33,772 nt of DNA from Hyphomonadaceae bacterium (lineage in GTDB: Bacteria > Pseudomonadota > Alphaproteobacteria > Caulobacterales > Maricaulaceae), in the NCBI GenBank assembly GCA_014324115.1, contig JACOMS010000012.1, positions 1 through 33,772 on the forward strand. The letters are read 5' to 3'. Below are positions 1 to 8,033 of this stretch, in pieces. A program made the translations under genes and the position numbers. The notes under the pieces were generated by a model. That model saw only the letters and a program-made list of their open reading frames with translations, was not told the DNA's origin and did not search any database. The number at the start of each line of letters is the position of its first letter. Positions within the stretch are counted from its first letter, which is position 1.

Positions 1-96
1 TCCATGCAAACCTCCAGTCAAATGCTATTTTGAAGAAAACCATACTTCGTTAAACGACAACACAGTATCACCAACACTCGCGATTTCGCAACAGTC

Positions 97-798
97 TTGG
101 ATTTGTTATTTGAAAGGGTTTCACCTTTATTTGAGCAACTCAGCGAGCTTGAAAAATTTGCCGATATGCTGGCTTCATCAAGTATTGGGCAATTGCGCCT
201 GGCCATGACACCGGCCTTCAGCCTCAGGGTCGTTCCGCTGACGCTGTCCGAATTTGTTGATGCATACCCGGATGTATCTGTCGAAGTCGAAACACTCCAT
301 GCGCTACAGATTTCCAATGCCGTTGCAAACAACATGGCGGATTTGGGCTTGGCTTTCGAGGCCGTTGCTGTTCCGGGCGTGGACATAAAAACCATTGCCC
401 GGACACGGTTCGTCTGTGTGGCTCCGCAATCACTGGGCATCACAGACAGGCAACTGACTCTTGCGGATTTGTCTTCCAGGCCCCTCATCCGGTTGAACGC
501 AAAAAGTCCTCTCGGGCATTTGCTTAATACCCGGCTTGAATCGGCCTGGGGTCATTCACCCAAAGCCCGAATTATAGCCGAAACATATCACTTGGCCAAG
601 CGAATGGCGATTCAGGGCGCCGGGCTTGCGATTATAGACGGGATCACGGCCTATTCGGACTCTGTGGATGGCCTGACTGTCCATGACATTTCCGATCTGG
701 ATCCCGTCAGCATTGATATTGTTGTACGTGCCGAAAAGCCTGTTACCGGTTTTAAAGCCGGGTTCGTCAATATGCTGAAACGACACCTGTCAGGTTGA
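97..798 (+). CDS. LysR-family regulator, C-terminal effector-binding part only (N-terminus missing or frameshifted)
   Basis: The 233 codons from a TTG at 97 match the linker helix and periplasmic-binding-like effector domain of LysR regulators: a SIGQLRLAMTP start of the sensor domain, then alternating beta/alpha segments to the end. No HTH is present. LysR-like sequence continues in frame upstream of the TTG (residues resembling FVKR...PTRDF) as far as codon 34, where a TGA at 31-33 closes the frame. Thus TTG 97 is probably not a natural start, and there is no Shine-Dalgarno before it. Either the gene is a pseudogene with a stop or frameshift near 31-50, or the HTH lies in another frame left of the window. 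It points toward the TonB receptor at 921, 122 bp away, and may once have regulated that locus. Family is confident; functionality is doubtful. Confidence 0.6.
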   Translation: MDLLFERVSPLFEQLSELEKFADMLASSSIGQLRLAMTPAFSLRVVPLTLSEFVDAYPDVSVEVETLHALQISNAVANNMADLGLAFEAVAVPGVDIKTIARTRFVCVAPQSLGITDRQLTLADLSSRPLIRLNAKSPLGHLLNTRLESAWGHSPKARIIAETYHLAKRMAIQGAGLAIIDGITAYSDSVDGLTVHDISDLDPVSIDIVVRAEKPVTGFKAGFVNMLKRHLSG

Positions 799-920
799 TA
801 ATGCACAACAGGTGACGCCAATTCCTGGATTATAGCCCTTGTCTATACCCCACGCATATCTTTCTATTTGAATGGCAGCGGCTGTGATGTACGGTTGAAA
901 CTTCAACGAGAGGACCCGTC

Positions 921-3875
921 ATGAATTACCTGACTGTAACCCGAATGCTTTTACTGTCTTCCGGCGCTGCGGCGCTGTCCCTTTCTGCACAGGCACAGGA
1001 TGCCCCAGTCGGCGGAGAGGAACCGGATGACGAAATCGTGGTTGTGGGTTCCCAGATCAGAGGTTCGGATATTGCGGGTATTTTGCCGGTCACATCCCTG
1101 GATACGGCTGATATCGAGATTACGGGGGCCGTAAGCGGTGATGAACTTCTTGCCTCGATCCCGCAAATCGGGGACGTAACCTTCCGCGAGGGGCGATTTA
1201 CCGGCGTAAACGGTGCGCGGGGTGACGTTGGTTCCATCAACCTGCGCGGAGTTGGAGACGGAAATACGCTTGTACTTTTGAACGGGCGGCGGGTCGTCAA
1301 TCACCCGGGAACACAGGCGGTCAACCAGACACCGGTCGTGTCGGTTAACTCAAATGCCCTGCCGGTATTCGGTGTCCGCCGGGTTGAAGTTCTGCGGGAC
1401 GGCGCATCTGCGGTTTACGGCACGGATGCCGTGGCAGGTGTCATCAACACGATTCTGGATGATGATTTTGAGGGACTGACGGTGCAGGCGCAATACGGCA
1501 CTTCAGAAGGCACAGACTTGAATGAAACCGGCGGCGTCTTCAAATGGGGCAGAAACTTCAATGAAGGCCGCACCAACGTCTCTTTGTTCGGCAACTTCAT
1601 GATCAGAAACGGTATGCCGGCCACAGACCTGCTAAATTCCTCGACAGAGGATCTCCGCCCGTTCTTTGTCGGGACGGTTTACGAAGGTGACACCCAGCTG
1701 CGAAATACCAGTACCGATACGCCTTGGGGCAGCTTCCGGACAGTCTCCGGGAGCGAGGCGACGGGTATTGGTGACAACGACTTTCACATCCAGCCGGATA
1801 CTTTCGACGGGTGTCTGGGCCCTGCACTTCTAGGAGGTGTGTGCGCAGATGATGGAAGCAGCATCAGTACGGAGTTGAGACTGGATCGCGCGCGCTATCG
1901 TGACATTGTCGGCGACGTAGACCGCTACAATCTATTTGCGTTCTTCAATCATGAAATGGAAAACGGGACGGAATTTTTCGGTGAGGCTTCATACTATCAC
2001 GCCGACTACTCGCGAGAGCGGGAAACAGCCCAACTCATTTCGAGCCAGCGTTATCAGGTGAGTGTGCCGGCCACCGCATTTTACAACCCATTCGGTGAAG
2101 CCGTCCTCATAGGACAGTTCAGACCGATTGACGCCGGACGGCGACAAATCAGCGTCAGGAATGGCAGCTTCAGAATTTTGGGCGGCTTGCGCGGGAGATG
2201 GAGTGACTGGGATTGGGAAACAGCATTGCTGCACTCCGAAGCCTCAACCGAAGACCGGACAAATCGTGTCAGCCTCACGCTTTTTCAACAGGCCATCGCA
2301 CGCACGGACGCTTCGGCTTACAATGTTTTTGCGGGTGGCAGCCTGACGGATTTCAGCGATCCCGGCACGTCAAACAATCAGGATACCATCAACAGTTTTC
2401 TGGTTGAGGTCAGGCGTGACGGCAACACATCCCTCACAATGGCCGATGCCAAAGTTTCAAATCCCGGAGTCTTCGCATTACCGGCCGGTGACATCGGCGT
2501 CGCCGCGGGCGTTGAATGGCGCCACGAATCCTATGAGGATGATCGTGATGACCGGCTGGATGGAACCATAAATTTTACAGATATTGTGACGGGGAACGAA
2601 CTCCCGTCAGATGTGATGGGGTCAAGCCCGACACCGGATACGGAAGGGGATCGGGACGTATTCGCCGCCTTTGTGGAATTGGCTGTGCCGCTTGTTTCAC
2701 CTGACATGGATCTTCCACTGGTTCATTCACTCGATATGCAGCTGGCCGCGCGGGCAGAAGACTATTCGGATGTGGGCAGTGTTCTCAAACCGAAAATTGC
2801 TGCATCATGGTTCCCGTTTGCACCGCTGCAAATTCGCGGGGCTTACTCGGAAGGCTTCCGGGCTCCAAATCTGGAACAGATCAATGCGACGGCTATTCGA
2901 CGTGTAAACACAGGGCGCGAAGACTGGATACTTTGTGAGGCCCTGGCGCGGGACGCGGGCAATCCTGCTTTCGGCAATGATGATGCGTGCGATAATGTCG
3001 GTGTTGAGGGCGTCCGGGGAGGGGGGCCGGATCTTGAGCCTGAAACCAGTCAGAACTATTCTCTGGGCGTAACATTCCAGCCGACGGATTTTATCACCTT
3101 CACCGTAGACTGGTGGCGCATTGAGCAGGAGAATCTGGTTGGTTTGTTTTCGGATCAGAATGAAATCTCCCTGGACTACCTTTTGAGGCTCCGGGGGGCT
3201 TCGAACCCGAATGTTGTCCGCGGCACGCCTGACCCGGATCTGGCCGGTCTGTTTACAGGTGCCGGACTGGATCCGTCCGGAGCCGGTGAAATTCTGGAAG
3301 TGAATCAGACTTTCCGGAACCTTGGTCCGAGGACTTCGGAGGGTTTGGATATCGGAGCACAATTCGACATTGAAACGAAGTTCGGTGATGTTGATGTCAG
3401 GGTCAACGCCGCCCAGATCAGGGAGTTTTTCCAGGATCCTTCGCCGGAAGGTCAGCAGCTCATTGATGCCGTCAACAGCGGAACCATCAATCCCCTCGTC
3501 AGCGTTGTGGGACAGGAGGACCTCATCAGGGAAAACGGAAATCCCGAATGGCGGTATGCCGGTTCAATTCGCTGGAGCAGGGGGCAGTGGGGGGCTGGTG
3601 CTTTCTACCGCCGCGTCGGTGCCGTGAGAGATACATCGGTCACCGGTGCGACCTACGATTTTCTTGAGGTTCCGGCATTTGAAACGCTGAGTCTGAGTGC
3701 GGACTACACCTTTGAAAATGTACTTGCCGGTCAGGAAACAAGGGTCCGGTTCGGCGTGAGAAATGTTACTGACGAAAAGCCGCCGATCGCGGATGAGTTC
3801 GCGCGCGGCTATTTTGTCGGCCTGCATTCCAATCGCGGGCGCTACTGGTACGGCAATGTCCGCCACACATTCTAG
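921..3875 (+). CDS. TonB-dependent outer-membrane receptor (984 aa)
   Basis: Outer-membrane beta-barrel active transporter driven by TonB/ExbBD. ATG 921 is preceded by a GAGAGGA ribosome site at 908-914. Residues 1-25 form a signal peptide ending AQA. A TonB-box-like acidic/valine stretch (DEIVVVGS) follows near residue 37. The plug domain is at about 40-160, with SINLRGVG, LVLLNGRRV and RRVEVLRDGASAVYG motifs. The rest is a barrel ending in a terminal phenylalanine (RHTF). Two loop cysteine pairs (near residues 298/308 and 671/691) suggest disulfide-closed extracellular loops. It resembles the large receptors common in Caulobacter/sphingomonad-type bacteria, whose substrates (peptides, sugars, metal chelates) cannot be told from sequence. 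The adjoining amino-acid dehydrogenase and carboxypeptidase favour a peptide or amino-acid ligand, which is inference. Confidence 0.93.
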   Translation: MNYLTVTRMLLLSSGAAALSLSAQAQDAPVGGEEPDDEIVVVGSQIRGSDIAGILPVTSLDTADIEITGAVSGDELLASIPQIGDVTFREGRFTGVNGARGDVGSINLRGVGDGNTLVLLNGRRVVNHPGTQAVNQTPVVSVNSNALPVFGVRRVEVLRDGASAVYGTDAVAGVINTILDDDFEGLTVQAQYGTSEGTDLNETGGVFKWGRNFNEGRTNVSLFGNFMIRNGMPATDLLNSSTEDLRPFFVGTVYEGDTQLRNTSTDTPWGSFRTVSGSEATGIGDNDFHIQPDTFDGCLGPALLGGVCADDGSSISTELRLDRARYRDIVGDVDRYNLFAFFNHEMENGTEFFGEASYYHADYSRERETAQLISSQRYQVSVPATAFYNPFGEAVLIGQFRPIDAGRRQISVRNGSFRILGGLRGRWSDWDWETALLHSEASTEDRTNRVSLTLFQQAIARTDASAYNVFAGGSLTDFSDPGTSNNQDTINSFLVEVRRDGNTSLTMADAKVSNPGVFALPAGDIGVAAGVEWRHESYEDDRDDRLDGTINFTDIVTGNELPSDVMGSSPTPDTEGDRDVFAAFVELAVPLVSPDMDLPLVHSLDMQLAARAEDYSDVGSVLKPKIAASWFPFAPLQIRGAYSEGFRAPNLEQINATAIRRVNTGREDWILCEALARDAGNPAFGNDDACDNVGVEGVRGGGPDLEPETSQNYSLGVTFQPTDFITFTVDWWRIEQENLVGLFSDQNEISLDYLLRLRGASNPNVVRGTPDPDLAGLFTGAGLDPSGAGEILEVNQTFRNLGPRTSEGLDIGAQFDIETKFGDVDVRVNAAQIREFFQDPSPEGQQLIDAVNSGTINPLVSVVGQEDLIRENGNPEWRYAGSIRWSRGQWGAGAFYRRVGAVRDTSVTGATYDFLEVPAFETLSLSADYTFENVLAGQETRVRFGVRNVTDEKPPIADEFARGYFVGLHSNRGRYWYGNVRHTF

Positions 3876-3973
3876 GCGGCGCCACCCGGTCCGGGGCGTG
3901 CGCCAACGCATCCTGTCCGCCACTGTGTGATGAGCCGGGGAGTCGGCCCGGTTCGGCCTACTGTGGGTCTGCA

Positions 3974-5227
3974 ATGAGAATATGCGTGCTGGGGGCGGGG
4001 GTTGTGGGCGTTTCGACGGCTTTTGCGCTTGCCCGTCTTGGACATGATGTCACCGTGATAGACAGGCATCGTGATGCTGCCGGTGGAGCCAGTCATGCCA
4101 ATGGAGCCCAACTGTCGTACAGCTATGTTGACCCGTTGGCTGGACCGGCGATCCTCAAATCGCTTCCCCGATATTTTCTGGGTATGGACAGGTCGGTTAG
4201 AATGGGGATCAGGTCTTCGTCCGGTTATTTGAGTTGGGGGCTGAAATTCCTCGGGAACTGCACCCCTGGTCAATACCGGGCCAATCTCCGCGAACGGGCG
4301 GCGCTTTCCAGGCAGTCGGCCATGGTCTTTAATAATCTCGTGGAAAGTTTGCCGACAGGAGCACTCAAGCCGTCCGCATCCGGCAAATTTGTATTGGTTG
4401 ACACAGAAAAACAACTCGAAAACGAGAAGGCCCGACAACCGGTTTACTCCGGCCTGGGGCTTGATCGGAAAGTCGTCAACAGGACAGAAGCCCTGACACT
4501 TTCTCCGGTACTTGCGGGAATAATGCAGAGATTCTGTGGCGGTGTTTACTCCCGCACCGATCTGGCCCTTGATCCGGCTGCATATTGCGCGGCTCTGGTG
4601 TCGGGGGCACAAAATTTCGGCACAACATTCATGTTCGGGGAGGCTGTGACCGGCTTCGCCGTAACCGGCGGACAGGTAACGGGGGTCAGGACAGCGAACG
4701 GGTGCCTTCCTTTTGACAGGGTTATCGTCTGCGCCGGCAACGGCACCCCGGAACTGCTCGTACCGCTGGGCGTACCGGTTCCGGTTTACCCGGTCAGGGG
4801 ATACAGTTTCACGTTGCCTTCAGGTGAAAAGGCGCTGAGTGTCAGTGTCACAAGCCTGCGTCATAAAATCGTCTACGCGGATTTGGGAGATACCGTACGG
4901 GTCGCAGGCTTTTTTGACATAAACCGGGCGACATCAACGATTGCATCCAGACTCCGTGAGCTGTTGAACCTTGCCCGCCGGATCTGGCCTGATGCGGCCG
5001 ATTATGATCATCCCTGTTCGGAGTGGACGGGATGTCGGCCGATGACGCCGTCCGGTGTCCCTGTTACAGGTGAAAGTCCGGTCAAAAACCTTTATATCAA
5101 TGCCGGGCACGGGTCCCTCGGCTATACGTTTGCGGCGGGGAGCGCCGCCCGTATTGCCGCCATGATCGGCCCCGCAAACGAGCGTGGCATTCCTGATGAT
5201 GGAGAACCTGAATATGCGGCTCAATAA
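3974..5227 (+). CDS. DadA-like FAD-dependent D-amino-acid dehydrogenase / glycine oxidase family
   Basis: DAO-family flavoenzyme of 417 residues, the usual size for the DadA small subunit, which oxidatively deaminates D-amino acids to 2-oxo acids. The N-terminal Rossmann FAD motif is GAGVVG at residues 7-12, with the ribose-binding acidic residue Asp30 after the second strand. An ASHANGAQLSYSYVDPLA segment near 38-55 is typical of DadA. The C-terminal FAD-contact region contains WTGCRPMTPSG and the NAGHGSLGYT segment. There is no signal peptide, so it is cytoplasmic or at the inner face of the membrane. The start at 3974 has only a weak GTGGG site upstream. It sits 98 bp after the TonB receptor, and its 3' end overlaps the following lipoprotein gene by 14 bp, so the three probably form one transcript. 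Related members act on hydroxyproline or glycine, so substrate is open. Confidence 0.85.
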   Translation: MRICVLGAGVVGVSTAFALARLGHDVTVIDRHRDAAGGASHANGAQLSYSYVDPLAGPAILKSLPRYFLGMDRSVRMGIRSSSGYLSWGLKFLGNCTPGQYRANLRERAALSRQSAMVFNNLVESLPTGALKPSASGKFVLVDTEKQLENEKARQPVYSGLGLDRKVVNRTEALTLSPVLAGIMQRFCGGVYSRTDLALDPAAYCAALVSGAQNFGTTFMFGEAVTGFAVTGGQVTGVRTANGCLPFDRVIVCAGNGTPELLVPLGVPVPVYPVRGYSFTLPSGEKALSVSVTSLRHKIVYADLGDTVRVAGFFDINRATSTIASRLRELLNLARRIWPDAADYDHPCSEWTGCRPMTPSGVPVTGESPVKNLYINAGHGSLGYTFAAGSAARIAAMIGPANERGIPDDGEPEYAAQ

Positions 5228-6434
5228 GTCAGTATCAATCCTGGGAGCCTTTGCGTTGGCGGCCTGCGCGACGTCGTCCATACAGGAAAACACAGGTCTT
5301 TTACCCGCCCTCAGGGCGGCCGGTTTGTGCGAAACGGACAACGCCGCCATATCCATCGAACATGCAACGGCAAATGTAAGCGATTGCCGGGTCGTATCGG
5401 ATACCTCCCTCGAGTTGATGATCCGCCCGGAAAACACCCCGATCAATGACAGCCCGTGGTACGGTTTTCGCGTTGATCCGAAAATACCCGGAATACTCGA
5501 CATCACGCTGTCATATGAAGGCGGCACGCACCGTTATCATCCCAAGGTCAGTTATGATGGCCGGTCCTGGGATTGGCTTGCACAGACACAGATTGATGTT
5601 GACGAAGACAACGGGCAGACGGCGTCCATAAGGCTCAATCTGGGTCAGCGCCCGTTTTTCGTGTCTGCACAGGAAATTTTTACCAGTGAAAAACACGATA
5701 GGTGGGCGCGGAAACTGGCAGAGCGGAGCGATACCACTCTGTCGGAGATTGGCCGTTCCCATGACGGACACCCGCTATTGATGCTGGAAGTCGAGACTGA
5801 ACCGGATACGGAAAAACCCTATGTCATGTGGGTCGGGCGCCAGCATCCCCCTGAAGTCACCGGGGCTTTGTTCCTCATTTCCTTTACGGAGACGATACTG
5901 GGGGATAGCGGGCTTTCGCAAAAATTCCTGAACCGTTTTAACCTGCTTATCGTGCCGAACATGAACCCGGACGGAGTGACGGCAGGTTTCTGGCGTCATA
6001 ACAAAGGCGGTATCGATCTCAACCGGGACTGGGGGCCGTTTACACAACCCGAGACGCAGGCTGTCAGGTCTGCGCTGGAGCGGTTCGAAACGGGGGAAGA
6101 CCGGATAGCGTTGTTCCTTGATTTCCATTCAACCAAGCGAAATCTGCTTTACACACAAACCGATGAAGAGCCTGCGTCGCCGCCGATGTTTGCCCGGGAC
6201 TGGGCTGAGGCGGTTGATGAACGCCTTGATGATGAAGTTTATTCCTTCACCCGGGAGCCCCGGCCAATGAGCGCTCGCGCCATCTCCAAGAATTACATGT
6301 ATAAAAATTACGGCATTGCAGCGATTACTTTCGAAGTCGGGGATGCAACGGATCGGGATGCCGTCAGGGAAGGTGCAATCGTCTTTGCTGAAGAGATGAT
6401 GAAAATCATGATCAGAGCCGAAGAGAGTCGGTGA
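5214..6434 (+). CDS. M14-family zinc carboxypeptidase lipoprotein
   Basis: Zinc peptidase of 406 residues. An upstream in-frame GTG at 5184 exists, but ATG 5214 has a GGAGA site at 5201-5205 and gives a lipoprotein signal with lipobox L-A-A-C (Cys18), so 5214 is preferred. The N-terminal 120 residues look like the beta-rich domain found before the catalytic domain in cytosolic-carboxypeptidase-like M14 members. Zinc ligands are His211 and Glu214 (HPPE) and His305 (DFHS). The substrate-binding segment NPDGV...DLNRDW lies between them, and the catalytic Glu374 is in ITFEVGD. All core residues are present. Anchored in the periplasm or outer membrane, it would trim C-terminal residues from peptides. 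Coupled to the DadA-like enzyme and the TonB receptor, it suggests stepwise use of an imported peptide. Confidence 0.88.
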   Translation: MRLNKSVSILGAFALAACATSSIQENTGLLPALRAAGLCETDNAAISIEHATANVSDCRVVSDTSLELMIRPENTPINDSPWYGFRVDPKIPGILDITLSYEGGTHRYHPKVSYDGRSWDWLAQTQIDVDEDNGQTASIRLNLGQRPFFVSAQEIFTSEKHDRWARKLAERSDTTLSEIGRSHDGHPLLMLEVETEPDTEKPYVMWVGRQHPPEVTGALFLISFTETILGDSGLSQKFLNRFNLLIVPNMNPDGVTAGFWRHNKGGIDLNRDWGPFTQPETQAVRSALERFETGEDRIALFLDFHSTKRNLLYTQTDEEPASPPMFARDWAEAVDERLDDEVYSFTREPRPMSARAISKNYMYKNYGIAAITFEVGDATDRDAVREGAIVFAEEMMKIMIRAEESR

Positions 6435-6482
6435 GGCGTGTATTCACCGGTCAGTCACAACAACGTCCGCATCCGACACACC

Positions 6483-6553
6483 GGAGCCGGGAGGAGTCAA
6501 ATCCCTGACTTCTGCACCGTCGGCGAGGCGCTCCACCGGCTGATTCATGGCGC
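6483..6553 (-). pseudogene. Decayed tRNA-Ala copy with its upstream flank
   Basis: Hand alignment of 6483-6553 to the intact tRNA-Ala(GGC) at 17018-17089 matches roughly 70-75% of positions with a single 1-nt gap: the acceptor 3' strand, T-loop, GCTC of the D-arm and the D-loop CCGGCT are recognisable. The similarity continues strongly through the 5' flank (6554-6628 against 17090-17164), including an exact 22-bp match ending at 6623. The anticodon stem no longer pairs (at least two mismatches of five), the acceptor stem is broken, and the encoded CCA is lost. The -10 box of the real promoter is replaced by GC-rich sequence. It is therefore a dead duplicate. The copied unit covers tRNA plus promoter, so it is a segmental duplication rather than a simple integrase attachment-site fragment. 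Confidence 0.75.
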
Positions 6554-6664
6554 TTTTTCGAAACCGACGCGCGCCCGGGCCTCTGCGATGCCGGAATCAT
6601 GAAAAAGAATCGGGTAAAACCGGCCCCGTGAGCCTGGCAAAGCAGGCAGATCTATCATGGGTGG

Positions 6665-6694
6665 AACACTTCATTGTCGGCACAGTAAAGTGTT
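6665..6694. repeat. Imperfect inverted repeat, possible bidirectional terminator
   Basis: AACACTT at 6665-6671 pairs exactly with AAGTGTT at 6688-6694. Inside, TGT/ACA pair around a CGGC tetraloop with one mismatch between the two stems. It lies between two convergent genes (M14 peptidase and DUF3526 permease), where a shared terminator would be expected, but no T-run follows on either strand. Confidence 0.45.
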
Positions 6695-6788
6695 GGCGGG
6701 GGTGAGGGTGGGGGATGCGCCGGTTTTGTCAGCAAGCATCGGGATTTAACCTGAAAACATGGTGGGCATTTTACCCGACAGGATATTG

Positions 6789-8033
6789 TCACGGTCCTCC
6801 GTCCGGTTCATACTGTGGAAGTGTTTCAAGAATCCCGGCCTCATACGGCTCGTCTTTGAAAAGTTTGGGATAATACCATTTGCGCAGTTCTGCATGGAAA
6901 TTCCGGACGCGCATTTCGTAATTCAGCGAAGATGTCATATCGGTACCCGCAAGCTTTTCAAAATATCCCTGAATCATTGAAGCAGGTGAAATCAGGCTGA
7001 GCATTGAAGACAGCCGGTTACGTTTCTTCCGCCCTTCGCGGTAATCCCGGCTCAGTTGTTCTGCAGTCTGGTCACCCACTTGCTGGAATGCGTAATACCA
7101 TTTCCATTCAAAGGGTTTTTCAACAGTCGCGTTGTCTGCCCAATCCGGGTGACGATCAAGAAAGAGCTTCATGGTGGTGTCTTTAGGCAGGTCCCAGGCA
7201 TCATTGACCGCTTCCCGCTGTGTCAGAATAATGTCACCGCCCTCGGGAACTGCGACAGCCCTGTTTGACACGAGACTGATTGCAGTCGGCATGACGGCAC
7301 AAAACAACACCCAGATACCCGCCAGCACCGCAAGATTGACAGAACCGGCCCTGTGTGCTTTCGCCTGAATGACGGCCACAAGGCCCCAGAACAGAACATA
7401 TACCGTCACGGCTATTGTGGCAAAAAGGACAATTGTGAAATCTGTGCTTTCCAACAGGCTGCCTGCCCACAGGGGCACAGAGAGTGCCAGTATCACGGCT
7501 GCGATCCTGATTCCGGCGCGCATCATCCATACGTGCTGCGGATTGCGGGCTGAAACCTCAATAAGCTCAAGTCGCCCGGCGGTCCTTTCACCCGACCGGA
7601 GATCAAACAACAGCAGAATGATCAAAATCGGGCTCAGGACACTCACAACGAAGGCGAAGTCAAAACGCCCGATATTGGCAAAGTCAGGGTTCTCCCCATC
7701 TGTTTCGTAAATCTGTCCTTCAAGGGCGAGCATGCGAATTCTGTATATCCATGGGCTTGTGTCCCGCTCCCCCATGGCCGCAAAGGCAAAGCCGGATGGC
7801 GGGTCATAGGTCAGGTGGAACGTGTAATAGGCGGCCAGGCCCCAGTTACTCTGCTCTGCCAGGACAGCTTCACGTTCAGTCTTGTCCAGTTGTTTAAGCT
7901 CGGCCAGGGTTGATCTTTGTTGTGCTGTTTCCTGTACGCCCTGAAACACGGCAACGGATGCGGTGAATAGCGTTAGCAGAATCCAGAACAGCGCCGCCCG
8001 GTCCCGCAGAAAAAAGCGAAATTCGTACGTCAC
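6789..8033 (-). CDS. DUF3526-type ABC transporter permease (second subunit)
   Basis: Inner-membrane permease of 414 residues. One membrane segment near residues 15-33 (ALFWILLTLFTASVAVF) is followed by a long extracytoplasmic stretch to about residue 125. A cluster of five further hydrophobic segments (FAFVVSVLSPILIILLLF onward) reaches about residue 265, and a soluble C-terminal tail ends the protein. This layout, with the cytoplasmic-edge motif FDLRSGERTAGRLELIE after the second segment, is that of DUF3526 ABC-2-like permeases. Its ATG overlaps the stop of the upstream permease by 4 bp (ATGA), implying translational coupling and a heterodimeric transporter with the 8030-9466 product. Unlike the partner it has no hydrophobic C-terminal segment. 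The substrate is unknown; the family is generally annotated as export. Confidence 0.8.
   Translation of the reverse strand: MTYEFRFFLRDRAALFWILLTLFTASVAVFQGVQETAQQRSTLAELKQLDKTEREAVLAEQSNWGLAAYYTFHLTYDPPSGFAFAAMGERDTSPWIYRIRMLALEGQIYETDGENPDFANIGRFDFAFVVSVLSPILIILLLFDLRSGERTAGRLELIEVSARNPQHVWMMRAGIRIAAVILALSVPLWAGSLLESTDFTIVLFATIAVTVYVLFWGLVAVIQAKAHRAGSVNLAVLAGIWVLFCAVMPTAISLVSNRAVAVPEGGDIILTQREAVNDAWDLPKDTTMKLFLDRHPDWADNATVEKPFEWKWYYAFQQVGDQTAEQLSRDYREGRKKRNRLSSMLSLISPASMIQGYFEKLAGTDMTSSLNYEMRVRNFHAELRKWYYPKLFKDEPYEAGILETLPQYEPDGGP

Larger units (their letters stand above)
6435..6788. other. 354-bp non-coding region with a tRNA-Ala relic and a hairpin
   Basis: No convincing gene is present between the peptidase stop and the convergent permease stop. 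The left half (about 6483-6628) is a decayed copy of the tRNA-Ala locus at 17014-17170, listed separately. The right half contains a 30-bp imperfect inverted repeat at 6665-6694 and is otherwise featureless. Confidence 0.7.

Noticed and set aside
5184-5213. GTG start for the M14 peptidase
   Set aside because: ATG 5214 has GGAGA at correct spacing and yields a clean lipoprotein signal; the extension would place ten polar residues before it.
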